Below, in pieces: positions 1 through 7,902 of a stretch of 64,000 bases of DNA. This stretch comes from Nakamurella silvestris (GTDB lineage Bacteria; Actinomycetota; Actinomycetes; Mycobacteriales; Nakamurellaceae). The notes under the pieces were generated by a model, which did no database searches, had not been told where the DNA came from, and worked only from the letters and a program-made list of their open reading frames with translations. The position numbers were made by a program, and so were the translations under genes. The DNA lies in the NCBI GenBank assembly GCA_003576535.1, contig QXCQ01000132.1:194287-258286 (forward strand). Reading direction: 5' to 3'. Numbering within the stretch: position 1 is the stretch's first letter; every line of letters begins with the position of its first letter.

Positions 1-62
1 CGCTGACCGCGCTTGGTGCCCTGCTGGTCGTGCTGGGTGCCCTGCTGACCGCGCTTGGTGCC
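1..62. repeat. short tandem repeat, about 21-bp units
   Basis: Three near-identical units ending in GGTGCC follow one another, the first truncated by the window edge. Read on the plus strand they give a Leu/Ala-rich peptide (LTALGA, LLVVLGA, LLTALGA). On the minus strand they give GTKRGQQ, GTQHDQQ, GTKRGQ. Neither frame has a supportable start or a recognisable domain inside the window, so this could be the tail of a gene outside the window or non-coding repeat DNA. Confidence 0.5.
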
Positions 63-108
63 GACGTCCGCGCTCGCTACAGGCAGCGCGGTAGTCGGGA
101 AGGAGCGC
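48..108. repeat. degenerate intergenic palindrome, family A
   Basis: The right arm (GTCGGGAAGGAGCGCGG) matches the arm of the perfect palindrome at 7019-7084. The left arm starts GACCGCGC but has diverged into the 21-bp repeat. It lies beyond the 3' end of the minus-strand ABM-domain gene. Confidence 0.5.
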
Positions 109-201
109 GGTTGCTGGAGGGGCTGTTGGGGGAGATTGTTGGGGGAGCGTGGAGCGGGCACCGCGGGCGGGAGCGTCGCGCCCGCCTGAGAGGCCGCAGG
201 G

Positions 202-501
202 TCAGCCGACCGTCAGGACGGCCTCGTAGTGCTCCACGAGCGGGAAGGGCTCGTAGAAGCGGTGCAGGAGCTCCCGCCAGCGGCCGTACTCCGGTGACTG
301 CCGGAAGCCGACCGTGTGGTCGGTGAGGGAGTCCCACTCCACCAGGAGCAGGTAGGTGTTCGGGGATTCGACCGAGCGGGAGAGGGTCAGGGAGCGAAAT
401 CCCGGCATCCCGGCGATGATGTGCCGGGCCTGGTCGAAAGCTGCCTCGAAGGCGGGTTCCTGGCCGGGGATGACGGGTAGCAGTGCGTGCTCGGTGATCA
501 T
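202..501 (-). CDS. ABM-domain (antibiotic biosynthesis monooxygenase-like) protein
   Basis: This 99-residue protein begins MITEHALLPV and has the layout of a single ABM/dimeric alpha-beta barrel domain: a first strand with the pattern LLPVIPGQEPAFEAAF, a central FRSLTLSRS strand, then YLLLVEWDSLTDH and a C-terminal helix ending YEPFPLVEHYEAVL. Proteins of this family are small cofactor-free monooxygenases, haem-degrading enzymes or unassigned dimers, and the substrate cannot be told here. I chose the ATG at 501 because the upstream codons are repeat DNA. It stands alone, with palindromic repeats upstream. Family assignment is good; function is unknown. Confidence 0.82.
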   Translation of the reverse strand: MITEHALLPVIPGQEPAFEAAFDQARHIIAGMPGFRSLTLSRSVESPNTYLLLVEWDSLTDHTVGFRQSPEYGRWRELLHRFYEPFPLVEHYEAVLTVG

Positions 502-565
502 CGACCCAGTCTGCCAGCGCGCGCCCTGCTCTCCGCGAGTGGACGTTGGCACCCTTGTTCTTGTG

Positions 566-620
566 CGCGAGTGGACGTTCACACCCCTGTTTGTGGGGTG
601 TGGGGGTCCGTTCGCGGGAG
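566..620. repeat. intergenic palindrome, family B, copy 1
   Basis: A left arm beginning GCGAGTGGACGTTCACACCCC pairs with a right arm GGGGTGTGGGGGTCCGTTCGC around a 7-base loop. A lone left arm of the same family lies at 534-555. Similar elements occur at 668-721, 19997-20051 and 61634-61680. Confidence 0.75.
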
Positions 621-667
621 GGGTTGGGGGGCGTGGCCTCAGGGGTCCCGCGCGCGTCCTGGTGCCC

Positions 668-721
668 GCGAGTGGACGTTGGCACCCCTGTTTGTGGGGT
701 GTGGGAGTCCGTTCGCGGGAG
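668..721. repeat. intergenic palindrome, family B, copy 2
   Basis: This is almost the same hairpin as at 566-620, with the same TGTTTGT loop, about 100 bp downstream. Two near-identical copies this close suggest local duplication. Confidence 0.75.
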
Positions 722-787
722 GGGGTGAGGGCCTACGCAAACGGAACGAGGCACGTTCGCGGGGGTGAGTGAGGGCCTACGCCCCGG

Positions 788-857
788 GTTCCCGCGCACG
801 TTCTTCGTCCTCGCGCACAAAGTTACGTGCGCGAAGAGCAACATCGTGCGCGGGAAC
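788..857. repeat. intergenic palindrome, family C
   Basis: The 13-base outer arms GTTCCCGCGCACG and CGTGCGCGGGAAC are perfect complements. An inner stem is formed by CTCGCGCAC and GTGCGCGA. Most of the interior matches the element at 46776-46845, and the outer arms also match 28876-28945. Confidence 0.75.
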
Positions 858-980
858 GAGGCTCTTCGCTACGGGACGGGGTCCAGCAACGGGGTCCAGC
901 AACGGGACGAGGCTCTTCGCTACGGAACGGGGTCCAGCAACGGGGTCCAGCAACGGGACGGGGTTCAGCAACGGGACAGG
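857..980. repeat. 51-bp tandem repeat, two copies plus a partial
   Basis: A 51-bp unit starting CGAGGCTCTTCGCTACGG is repeated at 857-907 and 908-958 with one or two differences, then degenerates. Each unit contains two copies of a 13-base word, GGGGTCCAGCAAC. The direct head-to-tail arrangement without spacers excludes a CRISPR array. With the palindromes at 534-857 it fills the stretch between the ABM gene and qcrB. I see no gene in 502-1101. Confidence 0.8.
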
Positions 981-1030
981 GCCCGGCCGCGAAACCAGGT
1001 CCCGCGACGAACTAAGCCCGCAACACGGAG

Positions 1031-1063
1031 AAGGGCCCCGCCGGCAAACCCGGCGGGGCCCTT
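1031..1063 (-). terminator. strong hairpin terminator after qcrB
   Basis: A GC-rich stem, AAGGGCCCCGCCGG paired with CCGGCGGGGCCCTT around CAAA, lies about 40 bases past the qcrB stop codon. It probably ends the ctaE-qcrCAB transcript. Confidence 0.8.
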
Positions 1064-1101
1064 CACCTCAGATCTTCAGTTCTGTCCGAACGGACCCCGG
1101 A

Positions 1102-2721
1102 TCAGTGCTTACCGGTGATCTCCCGATCCCCGCCACCGATGTCCTCGGTGTGGTGGATCTCGCCGGACCGGTCCTTGGGGGACAGGAAGCCCGGAACCGA
1201 GCGCCCTGCCGAACCGAGCTGGTTCATCCGCTTGGGCACCGGAGCGCCCTGGTAGGCCAGCGGGATCGGGTGTCCGTGATCGTCCACCGGTCCGAGCGGC
1301 TGGTGCACCTCGATGAACTCACCGTGCGGCAGACGCTTCAGGTGACCGGTCTCGATGCCGTGCTCCAGAACTCCACGGTCCGCGTGCTGCAGGCCGATGC
1401 AGATCTTGTAGACGACGAGGTAGGTCACGATCGGCAGCACGAAGGTGCCGATCCGGCCGATCCAGGTCATCACGTTGAGCGAGATGTCGAGCTTCAGGGC
1501 GAAGAGGTCGTTGCCGCCGTTGATCAGCTGCAGGACGTAGAAGGAGATGAAGGCCGAACCGATGGCGGTGCGGACCGGAACGTCACGCGGGCGCTGCAGC
1601 AGGTTGTGCATCGCGTTGTCCTTGGTGAACTTCTTCTCGATCCAGGGATACATGATGACCAGGATCATCAGGATCGTGGCACCCAGGATGGCCGGGAAGA
1701 ACACGGCCGGGACCATGTACCTGCCGAACAGGTCGCGGATCTCCCAGGCCGGGAATATTCGGACCAACCCGTCGAGGAAGCCCATGTAGAAGTCGGGTTG
1801 CACACCCGCCGACACCTGTGACGGGTTGTACGGCCCGAGCACCCAGATCGGGTTGATCTGCAACAGACCGGCCATCAGGACGATGACACCGAAGACGACG
1901 GCGAAGAAGCCGCCACCCTTGGCGGCGAAGGTCGGGAGGACCCGGACGCCGACGACGTTGTTCTCGGTGGCGCGCGGCCCAGGGAACTGGGTGTGCTTCT
2001 GGAACCAGACCAGACCGACGTGGACCGCGATCAGGGCAAGGATGATGCCCGGGATCAACAGGATGTGCAGGCTGTAGAACCGGCCGATGATGATCTCGCC
2101 CGGGTAGTCGCCGCCGAAGACCGCCCAGTGCATCCAGGTGCCGATCACCGGGATCGACAGGATGAAGGCGGACACGGCGCGAAGGCCGGTGCCGGAGAGC
2201 AGATCGTCGGGCAGGGAGTAACCGAGGAAGCCCTCGGCCATGCCCAGGACCAGCAGCAGGACACCGATGACCCAGTTGGCCTCACGCGGCTTGCGGAACG
2301 CACCGGTGAAGAAGATGCGCATCATGTGCAGCATCATCGAGGCCAGGAACAGCAGGGCCGCCCAGTGGTGGATCTGCCGGATCAGCAGACCGCCGCGGAC
2401 CTCGAAGGAGATGTCCAGGGTGGACCGGTAGGCCGCGGACATCGGCACGCCGCGCAGTTTCTCGTAGACGCCGTTGTAGACGACCTCGGTCATGGAGGCG
2501 TCGAAGAACAGGGTCAGATAGACACCCGAGAGCAGCAGGATGATGAAGGTGTAGAGGGCGACCTCGCCGAGCATGAACGACCAGTGCGTCGGGAAGACCT
2601 TGTTCAGCGCCGTCCGCATCGGGCGGGCACCGTGGTACCGCAGATCAGCCTCGTCGGCGGCCTTGGCGATCGCACTCGGACCGCCGGCGTTCGGTTTGGT
2701 GGCTGTCGTCAATCGACTCAT
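1102..2721 (-). CDS. qcrB: cytochrome bc1 complex cytochrome b subunit
   Basis: This 539-residue membrane protein is the cytochrome b of the menaquinol:cytochrome c reductase. It holds the two b haems and both quinol sites. The haem-ligand regions are visible as [21 protein letters not shown] and [30 protein letters not shown] takes the place of the PEWY-type quinol-oxidation motif, and several long hydrophobic helices are clear. The hydrophilic C-terminal tail ([18 protein letters not shown]) is typical of actinobacterial QcrB. Its ATG overlaps the qcrA stop by 4 bp. It is the last gene of the operon and is followed by a strong hairpin. Confidence 0.97.
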   Translation of the reverse strand: MSRLTTATKPNAGGPSAIAKAADEADLRYHGARPMRTALNKVFPTHWSFMLGEVALYTFIILLLSGVYLTLFFDASMTEVVYNGVYEKLRGVPMSAAYRSTLDISFEVRGGLLIRQIHHWAALLFLASMMLHMMRIFFTGAFRKPREANWVIGVLLLVLGMAEGFLGYSLPDDLLSGTGLRAVSAFILSIPVIGTWMHWAVFGGDYPGEIIIGRFYSLHILLIPGIILALIAVHVGLVWFQKHTQFPGPRATENNVVGVRVLPTFAAKGGGFFAVVFGVIVLMAGLLQINPIWVLGPYNPSQVSAGVQPDFYMGFLDGLVRIFPAWEIRDLFGRYMVPAVFFPAILGATILMILVIMYPWIEKKFTKDNAMHNLLQRPRDVPVRTAIGSAFISFYVLQLINGGNDLFALKLDISLNVMTWIGRIGTFVLPIVTYLVVYKICIGLQHADRGVLEHGIETGHLKRLPHGEFIEVHQPLGPVDDHGHPIPLAYQGAPVPKRMNQLGSAGRSVPGFLSPKDRSGEIHHTEDIGGGDREITGKH

Positions 2722-3803
2722 GTGGTCCTACCTTGTCCAGATTCCCAGAAGCCGGGGCCAACCGGTTCGATGAAGTCGCTGACGGCGATGAAGTAACCCT
2801 CATCGTCCAAGGCGATGGGCAGCTGCGGCAACGGGCGGGTGGCCGGGCCGAAGACCGGGAACGCGCCGTCGTACACGTTGAACTGCGACTGATGGCAGGG
2901 GCACAGGATGCGACCGGTCTGCTGCTCGTAGAGCGACACGGGGCAGCCGACGTGGGTGCAGATCTTCGAGTACGCGTAGTAGTCGCCGAACTCGAAACCG
3001 GCCTGGCCGCGCCGGGGCGTGACCTGGTCGTTCGGGCGCAGCCGGATGAGCATGACGGCCGAGTCGGAGGCCTTCGCACCACCGGGGACACCCGGGAAGA
3101 CGGTCTCCATGGAACCGGCGGAGAGGTCCTGCGGACGCAAGGGGGTCCCGTCGATGCTGACCAGACGGACCTTCTTGTCGCCGGTGGGACGCCAGGCGGT
3201 GACCCACAGGTCGGACTCGTCGCCCTTGGCCCACGGGTTCTTGATGAACCCGCCCAGGACCGGGACGATCGCGACGACACCGAGACCGAGACCGGCCACA
3301 CCCATGGAGCTCTTGAGCAGGCCGCGGCGCTTGATGCCGGCCTTCGCTCCGGTGTCGGCGAGTTCGGCGCCGAGGGTGCGGCGGTCGACCTCGGCGGACA
3401 TCCCGATGTGACGCTGCTGCACGGCGACCTCGTGCGGGGTGAGCCGCTTGGCCGCCGCGATGACGCCGACACCGAAGCAGTACAGGGTCAGACCCATGAA
3501 CAGCCCGATCAACGGATTGTACAGGGCGAAGATCCACTGACGGCCGGATTCGACGGTCTCGTACTCGTGCGGCCACCAGATGAAGAAGCCGATGAAGGCG
3601 ACCGCGCTGATGGCGGTCAGCAGGAACCACTTGGACACCGAGCGCTCGGCGGCCTTGTCGGCCGGGCTGCCGGGGACGTACCGCTCGCCGTACTCGACGA
3701 GTTCGACGCCGTCGAGGCGGGCACCGAGACGTGCGAGGTCCTCGGTGGACATCTTCGCCAGTTCCTCGTCCGAGGGGACAACTACGTTTTCGCCGCCGCT
3801 CAT
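2718..3803 (-). CDS. qcrA: cytochrome bc1 complex Rieske iron-sulfur subunit
   Basis: This 361-residue protein carries the [2Fe-2S] cluster that takes the first electron from menaquinol. The two cluster-binding boxes are present as CTHVGC and CPCHQS in the C-terminal third. The N-terminal part has three hydrophobic segments (around [39 protein letters not shown] and [18 protein letters not shown]), the long actinobacterial form rather than the single-anchor proteobacterial one. It overlaps qcrC upstream and qcrB downstream by 4 bp each, so translation is likely coupled. Confidence 0.97.
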   Translation of the reverse strand: MSGGENVVVPSDEELAKMSTEDLARLGARLDGVELVEYGERYVPGSPADKAAERSVSKWFLLTAISAVAFIGFFIWWPHEYETVESGRQWIFALYNPLIGLFMGLTLYCFGVGVIAAAKRLTPHEVAVQQRHIGMSAEVDRRTLGAELADTGAKAGIKRRGLLKSSMGVAGLGLGVVAIVPVLGGFIKNPWAKGDESDLWVTAWRPTGDKKVRLVSIDGTPLRPQDLSAGSMETVFPGVPGGAKASDSAVMLIRLRPNDQVTPRRGQAGFEFGDYYAYSKICTHVGCPVSLYEQQTGRILCPCHQSQFNVYDGAFPVFGPATRPLPQLPIALDDEGYFIAVSDFIEPVGPGFWESGQGRTT

Positions 3804-4612
3804 GCGCGCGCTCCCATCCAGAGTGTGACGCCGACGATCAGACCCATGCCCACCAGGAAGGCGAACAGACCTTCGGAGACCGGGCCGAAACCGCCGAGCC
3901 CGTACCCGCCGGGATCGACGGTGGCCTTGGCGTTCTGGACGTAGGAGATGATCGCCTTCTTGTCGTCCGGGGTCAGCTGGCCGTCACCGAACTTGGGCAT
4001 GTTCTCCGGGCCGGAGAGCATGGCCGCGTAGATCTGCGAGTCGGTGGCCTCGTCCAGCGCCGGGGCGTACTTGCCCTGGGACAGGGCGCCGCCCTTGCCG
4101 GTGAAGTTGTGGCAGGAGGCGCAGTTCAGCCGGTAGAGCTCGGCTCCACGGGCGATCTCCGCGTCGTTGCGCAGACTGCCGGAGGGCACCTGCGGGCCAC
4201 CGCCGAAGGTCTGGACGAACGCGGACAGCTGGTTGGTCTCCTCCTCGTTGAAGAAGGGTTCCTTCCGCGGCATCTGAGCACCGTTGTCCGCCGCGGGCAT
4301 CCGCCCGGTGGAGACCTGGAAGTAGGTGGCGGCCTGACCGACACCGATCAAGGACGGACCTCGCCCCTGGACACCCTGCAGGTTCGCACCGTGGCAGGTG
4401 ATGCAGGAGTTGTTGTACAGCTGCTGGCCGGCGGCGATCGCGACCGGGTCGTCCTCTGCCGCAACGGCCGTACCGGCCTGCGGTGCCAGAGCGGAGTAGA
4501 GGAACCCGGCTGTGATCAACGCGAACAGCAGGGCCAGGCCGCCGGAGACGCGGCGCATGGCCTTCGATCGTCTGGCGAACCTCCGGCGTTGCCGGTTGGC
4601 GGGGGAATTCAT
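3800..4612 (-). CDS. qcrC: cytochrome bc1 complex dihaem cytochrome c subunit
   Basis: This 270-residue membrane-anchored cytochrome c has two CxxCH haem sites, CITCH and CASCH, in tandem cytochrome c domains. An N-terminal hydrophobic segment (VSGGLALLFALITAGFLYSAL) and a C-terminal one (EGLFAFLVGMGLIVGVTLW) anchor it. Actinobacteria lack soluble cytochrome c, and dihaem QcrC passes electrons directly to cytochrome aa3 in a bc1-aa3 supercomplex. I place the start at the ATG 4612, with GAGG eight bases upstream; a GTG nine bases earlier is possible. About 110 bp separate it from ctaE upstream. Confidence 0.96.
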   Translation of the reverse strand: MNSPANRQRRRFARRSKAMRRVSGGLALLFALITAGFLYSALAPQAGTAVAAEDDPVAIAAGQQLYNNSCITCHGANLQGVQGRGPSLIGVGQAATYFQVSTGRMPAADNGAQMPRKEPFFNEEETNQLSAFVQTFGGGPQVPSGSLRNDAEIARGAELYRLNCASCHNFTGKGGALSQGKYAPALDEATDSQIYAAMLSGPENMPKFGDGQLTPDDKKAIISYVQNAKATVDPGGYGLGGFGPVSEGLFAFLVGMGLIVGVTLWMGARA

Positions 4613-4723
4613 GTCAGGCACCTCGTACTCGTGACGGCGGCGGGGGAGTGCAGGTACTACGCAGGTCTCGTAACACGTGCGGAACTTTTTTCTCGGCGGT
4701 GAGGTTGTGCAGGGTGTACACGA

Positions 4724-5353
4724 TCACCGGACGAAGTAGATGGTGGCGAACAGTGCGATCCAGACGACGTCGACGAAGTGCCAGTAGTACGACACTACGA
4801 TCGCGGACGTGGCCTGGGCAGGGGTGAACTTGCTCAGTTTGGTCCGGGCGATCAACAGGACGAAGGCCACGAGACCGCCGATGACGTGCAGGCCGTGGAA
4901 CCCGGTGGTCAGGTAGAACACGGTGCCGTAGACGTCGGAGGAGAACGTCATGCCCTCGTGGACGAGGTTGATGTACTCGTTGGCCTGTCCACCGACGAAG
5001 ATCGCACCGAGGATCAGGGTGACCGTGTACCACCGGCGCAGGCCGAAGACGTCACCGCGCTCGGCGGCGAACACCCCGAGCTGGCAGGTGAACGAGCTGG
5101 CCACCAGGATGATGGTGAACACCAGGGCGTAGGGCACGTTCAACTCGTGCAACGGCCACTCGCGCTCCGGCGGGTTGGTCGCCCGCGCGGTGAAGTAGAT
5201 GCCGAATAGACCGGCAAAGAACATGAGCTCACTCGCCAGCCACACCACGGTTCCGACGCTGACCATGTTCGGTCGGTTCAACGTGTGGATGCGCGTACTG
5301 AGGTTGGCAGGCCCGGTCGGCGTGCCCGGGTTCGAATTAGTCACTGTCGTCAC
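4724..5353 (-). CDS. ctaE: cytochrome c oxidase subunit III
   Basis: About 209 residues with the conserved start [22 protein letters not shown] and five to seven helices ending [19 protein letters not shown], characteristic of actinobacterial CtaE. Subunit III stabilises the aa3 oxidase core; subunits I and II are not in this window. I use the GTG at 5353 because mycobacterial CtaE begins about 20 residues before LNRPNM; an ATG at 5422 would add 23 atypical residues. It is the promoter-proximal gene of ctaE-qcrCAB, divergent from the receiver-like gene across roughly 160 bp, which should hold both promoters. Confidence 0.94.
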   Translation of the reverse strand: MTTVTNSNPGTPTGPANLSTRIHTLNRPNMVSVGTVVWLASELMFFAGLFGIYFTARATNPPEREWPLHELNVPYALVFTIILVASSFTCQLGVFAAERGDVFGLRRWYTVTLILGAIFVGGQANEYINLVHEGMTFSSDVYGTVFYLTTGFHGLHVIGGLVAFVLLIARTKLSKFTPAQATSAIVVSYYWHFVDVVWIALFATIYFVR

Positions 5354-5512
5354 CGGATGATTATGGACTGTCGGAGGGACACTTGCCTGCGCGGGTCCGG
5401 GTCCGGCGGGTCGCGACGGCATAGTGAGGCGCAGATAACATCAACGCGGAAGGATCCTCGCGCGGCGAGGATCCGGTTACCCCGGTCCGAATGCCCAGGA
5501 AGTAGGCGCGTG

Positions 5513-5941
5513 ATGTCCCACTCGAGGCCCAACCCAACTGTGCTGGTCTACAGCCATCGTCAGCAGGTCAGAGAAGAGATCATCTTCGCGATCGGGCGTC
5601 GTCCGAGCCCGGATCTGCCGCGGGTGGACTTCCTGGAGTGCTCCTCGGTCGCCGACGTGTTGATGGCCATCGACGCCCGGCAGGCCGATGTTGTGATTCT
5701 CGACGGTGAGGCGCAGCCCACAGGCGGGATGGGAATCAGCCGTCAGATCCACAACGAGGCGGCCGAACCGCCGCCGGTGATCCTCGCCGTCAAACGCGCC
5801 GCGGATCGATGGCTGGCCACCTGGTCCAAGGCCGAAGAAGTTCTGATCTTCCCGCTCGACCCGGTGACGGCGGCGGAGACCGTCGCGTCGGTGTTGCGGC
5901 GGGCACTGTCCACCGATATCGCACCAGCAGGCCAGGGATAA
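5513..5941 (+). CDS. receiver-like (CheY-fold) protein of unknown role
   Basis: A stand-alone 142-residue protein resembling a response-regulator receiver domain. TVLVYSHRQQVREEI fits the first strand and helix, and VVILDGEA ends in an aspartate at the phospho-acceptor position. The later Thr/Ser and Lys positions are not clearly conserved (ILAVKRAADRW, LIFPLDPV), so it may be a degenerate receiver. It has no output domain. AGGAAG lies 7 bases before a GTG at 5510 and 10 before the ATG at 5513; either may be the start. It ends 5 bp before trpD, so the two are probably co-transcribed, but no link to tryptophan synthesis is visible. Confidence 0.75.
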   Translation: MSHSRPNPTVLVYSHRQQVREEIIFAIGRRPSPDLPRVDFLECSSVADVLMAIDARQADVVILDGEAQPTGGMGISRQIHNEAAEPPPVILAVKRAADRWLATWSKAEEVLIFPLDPVTAAETVASVLRRALSTDIAPAGQG

Positions 5942-5946
5942 CTCAC

Positions 5947-7014
5947 ATGACGGCACCAACCTGGCCAGGGCTCTTGATGCAGCTCCTGGCCGGAAAAGAC
6001 CTGACCACCACCGACACCACGTGGGTGATGGATCGGATCCTCACCGCTGAGGCCACCGACGCGCAGCTGGCCGGTTTCGCGGTCGCACTGCGGGCGAAGG
6101 GTGAGACCAGCTCGGAACTGGCCGGCCTCGTCCGGTCCATGCTCGGCCACGCGAACCGGTTCGAGGTGGCCGAGCGTGCGGTCGACATCGTGGGCACCGG
6201 GGGTGACCGTTCCAACACCGTGAACATCTCCACGATGGCCTCGGTGGTGGTCGCGGCGGCCGGGGCGACCGTGGTCAAACACGGCAACCGGGCGGCCTCC
6301 AGCAAGTCCGGCTCCGCCGACCTCCTGGAAGGTCTCGGGGTGGCGCTGACGCTGTCCGCCGCCGGGGTTCGCCGGACCGTCGAGGAGGTGGGGATCGGAT
6401 TCTGTTTCGCCTCGGTGTTCCATCCCTCGATGCGCTTCGCCGCCGCCGCCCGGCGGGAGATGGGGATCCCGACGTTCTTCAACATCCTCGGCCCGCTGAC
6501 CAACCCGGCTCAGCCGGCGGCCGGTGCGGTCGGCTGCGGTGACCCACGCCTCGCCCCGGTGATGGCAGGGGTCTTCGCCGAGCGGGAGGTCGACGTGCTG
6601 GTCTTCCGTGGGGACGACGGCCTCGACGAACTCACCACGACCACCACTTCACGGGTCTGGATGGTCCGCGACCACGCGGTGCGGGAGACCACCTTCGATC
6701 CGGCACGGTTGGGCCTGGCCCGGTCGCACCCGGACGATCTGGTCGGCGGGGAGGTGTCCCACAACGTCAGGGTCGCCCGCACCGTCTTCGAGGGTGCGCG
6801 CGGTCCGATCCGGGACGCGGTGGCCCTGAACGCAGCGGCGGCCCTCGCGGCCCACGCCGGGCTGTCCGGTGATCTGGAGGCCGATCTCGCCGCCGGCCTG
6901 GAACGGGCCGATGCGGCCCTGGACAGCGGTGCGGTCGCGGAGCTGGTGGGCCGGTGGGTGGCGGCCAGCACGGCCATCGCGGCCGAGGAGGCCGCGGTTT
7001 CGTCCACCATCTGA
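5947..7014 (+). CDS. trpD: anthranilate phosphoribosyltransferase
   Basis: A 355-residue enzyme joining anthranilate to PRPP in the second step of tryptophan synthesis. Diagnostic motifs are GTGGDRSNTVNIST (PRPP/magnesium loop) and KHGNRAASSKSGSADLLE (anthranilate site), and the length is normal. No other trp genes are adjacent, which matches its isolated position beside the qcr operon in mycobacteria. The ATG at 5947 follows the upstream stop by five bases. A long perfect palindrome begins 4 bp after its stop. Confidence 0.97.
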   Translation: MTAPTWPGLLMQLLAGKDLTTTDTTWVMDRILTAEATDAQLAGFAVALRAKGETSSELAGLVRSMLGHANRFEVAERAVDIVGTGGDRSNTVNISTMASVVVAAAGATVVKHGNRAASSKSGSADLLEGLGVALTLSAAGVRRTVEEVGIGFCFASVFHPSMRFAAAARREMGIPTFFNILGPLTNPAQPAAGAVGCGDPRLAPVMAGVFAEREVDVLVFRGDDGLDELTTTTTSRVWMVRDHAVRETTFDPARLGLARSHPDDLVGGEVSHNVRVARTVFEGARGPIRDAVALNAAAALAAHAGLSGDLEADLAAGLERADAALDSGAVAELVGRWVAASTAIAAEEAAVSSTI

Positions 7015-7018
7015 CGGC

Positions 7019-7084
7019 GACCGCGCTCCTTCTCGACTACCGCGCGCGTTGCAGCGCGCGCGATTGTCGAGAAGGAGCGCGGTC
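7019..7084. repeat. perfect 19-bp-arm palindrome, family A; likely bidirectional terminator
   Basis: The arms 7019-7037 and 7066-7084 are exact reverse complements (GACCGCGCTCCTTCTCGAC and GTCGAGAAGGAGCGCGGTC). The 28-base interior, rich in CGCGCG on both sides, can extend the stem. It sits between the convergent trpD and Lrp-type genes, so it could end transcripts from both sides. Relatives lie at 48-108 and 49332-49396. Confidence 0.85.
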
Positions 7085-7108
7085 AGCCCGGGACGGAGCG
7101 GCCGAGGG

Positions 7109-7390
7109 TCAGGCCGGTCCGCCGATGGAGAACGCGTCGTCGGCGTCCTTCGTCGAGAAGGAGCGGAAGGCGATGTGGGTGACGGTTTTCAACACGCCCG
7201 GAACCCGGGCGATGTGGCCGGGGACCAGCTCGGCGATGGCCGAGTGGTCGGCGACCTTGGCGATGACGATCAGGTCGACATCGCCGGCGCAGGAGTAGAC
7301 CTGGTCCACCCCGCGCATGGCGGCGATTCTTTCGGCAGCGCTGTTGATGCTCTCGGAGTCGACCTCGACCAGTACCACTGCGGTGATCAT
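7109..7390 (-). CDS. stand-alone Lrp/AsnC-type ligand-binding domain protein
   Basis: A 93-residue protein, MITAVVLVEVDSESIN onward, matching the RAM/AsnC_trans_reg effector-binding fold of Lrp/AsnC regulators (MRGVDQVYSCAGDVDLIVIAKV, then HIARVPGVLKTVTHIAF). It has no DNA-binding helix-turn-helix. Small stand-alone RAM proteins bind amino acids or modulate full-length Lrp partners; the ligand is unknown here. Its ATG overlaps the stop of the UVR-containing reading frame by 4 bp, so it is the last gene of a three-frame operon. Confidence 0.85.
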   Translation of the reverse strand: MITAVVLVEVDSESINSAAERIAAMRGVDQVYSCAGDVDLIVIAKVADHSAIAELVPGHIARVPGVLKTVTHIAFRSFSTKDADDAFSIGGPA

Positions 7391-7902
7391 GTCCGAATGA
7401 TAGAGCGTGCCGACGATCTCGGGGCCAGTGGTGCCGTCGCCCGCGCCGTCGCGGCAGCTTCCAGCACGGTGTGCCAGCGGCCCGCGGCGAAGGCCGGACT
7501 CGACCAGCCGTCCGTGACCCGGACCAACCGGACCCCGGGCGTGTCCAGCCACCGGTAGAGGGTCTGCACCTCCTCGGCGGAGGAGGCGGGGAACGGGCCG
7601 ATCGACGGCAGGACCGTCTCGGCCGAGGCGACCAGCTGATCGACCACCGGGATCGGGTCGACCCCGATCCGGGCCCGACCGGCCGAGGCGAGCCGGCCGT
7701 GCCGGACGACCACCAGGTCCCAGCCCCCGTGGCCGTCCGGGCGGGCGGCGACCAACTCCTCGATCGCGGCCAGGGCCCCCAGACGTTGCCGTCGGTCCAG
7801 GGCCTGCAGCAAGGCCGTGAGACGGTCACGGTGGACGGCGGCCTCGTCGAACCTGCCGTTGTCGGCGAGATGGCGCATCCGGTCCTCCATGGCGGTGATC
7901 AC
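7387..7902 (-). CDS. C-terminal UVR-motif part of a split DEDDh/GIY-YIG nuclease
   Basis: A 171-residue frame that looks like the missing C-terminal part of the upstream nuclease. It begins GVITAMEDRMRHL and continues GRFDEAAVHRDRLTALLQAL, a UVR (UvrB/UvrC-type) motif, then a region of unknown fold. In related actinobacteria, from memory of Rv2191, these parts are one protein of about 600 residues. The GTG at 7902 overlaps the upstream TGA as GTGA, so it could be translated by coupling, or the gene may be frameshifted (-1, or a 2-base gain of TG in GTGTG). The part after the junction is intact and protein-like. Confidence 0.7.
   Translation of the reverse strand: MITAMEDRMRHLADNGRFDEAAVHRDRLTALLQALDRRQRLGALAAIEELVAARPDGHGGWDLVVVRHGRLASAGRARIGVDPIPVVDQLVASAETVLPSIGPFPASSAEEVQTLYRWLDTPGVRLVRVTDGWSSPAFAAGRWHTVLEAAATARATAPLAPRSSARSIIRT

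Noticed and set aside
1-326. Plus-strand frame crossing the 21-bp repeat and the ABM gene
   Set aside because: It is Arg-rich, lacks a plausible ribosome site and covers most of the better-supported minus-strand gene.
857-980. Possible CRISPR array
   Set aside because: The repeats follow directly without unique spacers and share 13-bp inner words; this is a tandem duplication.
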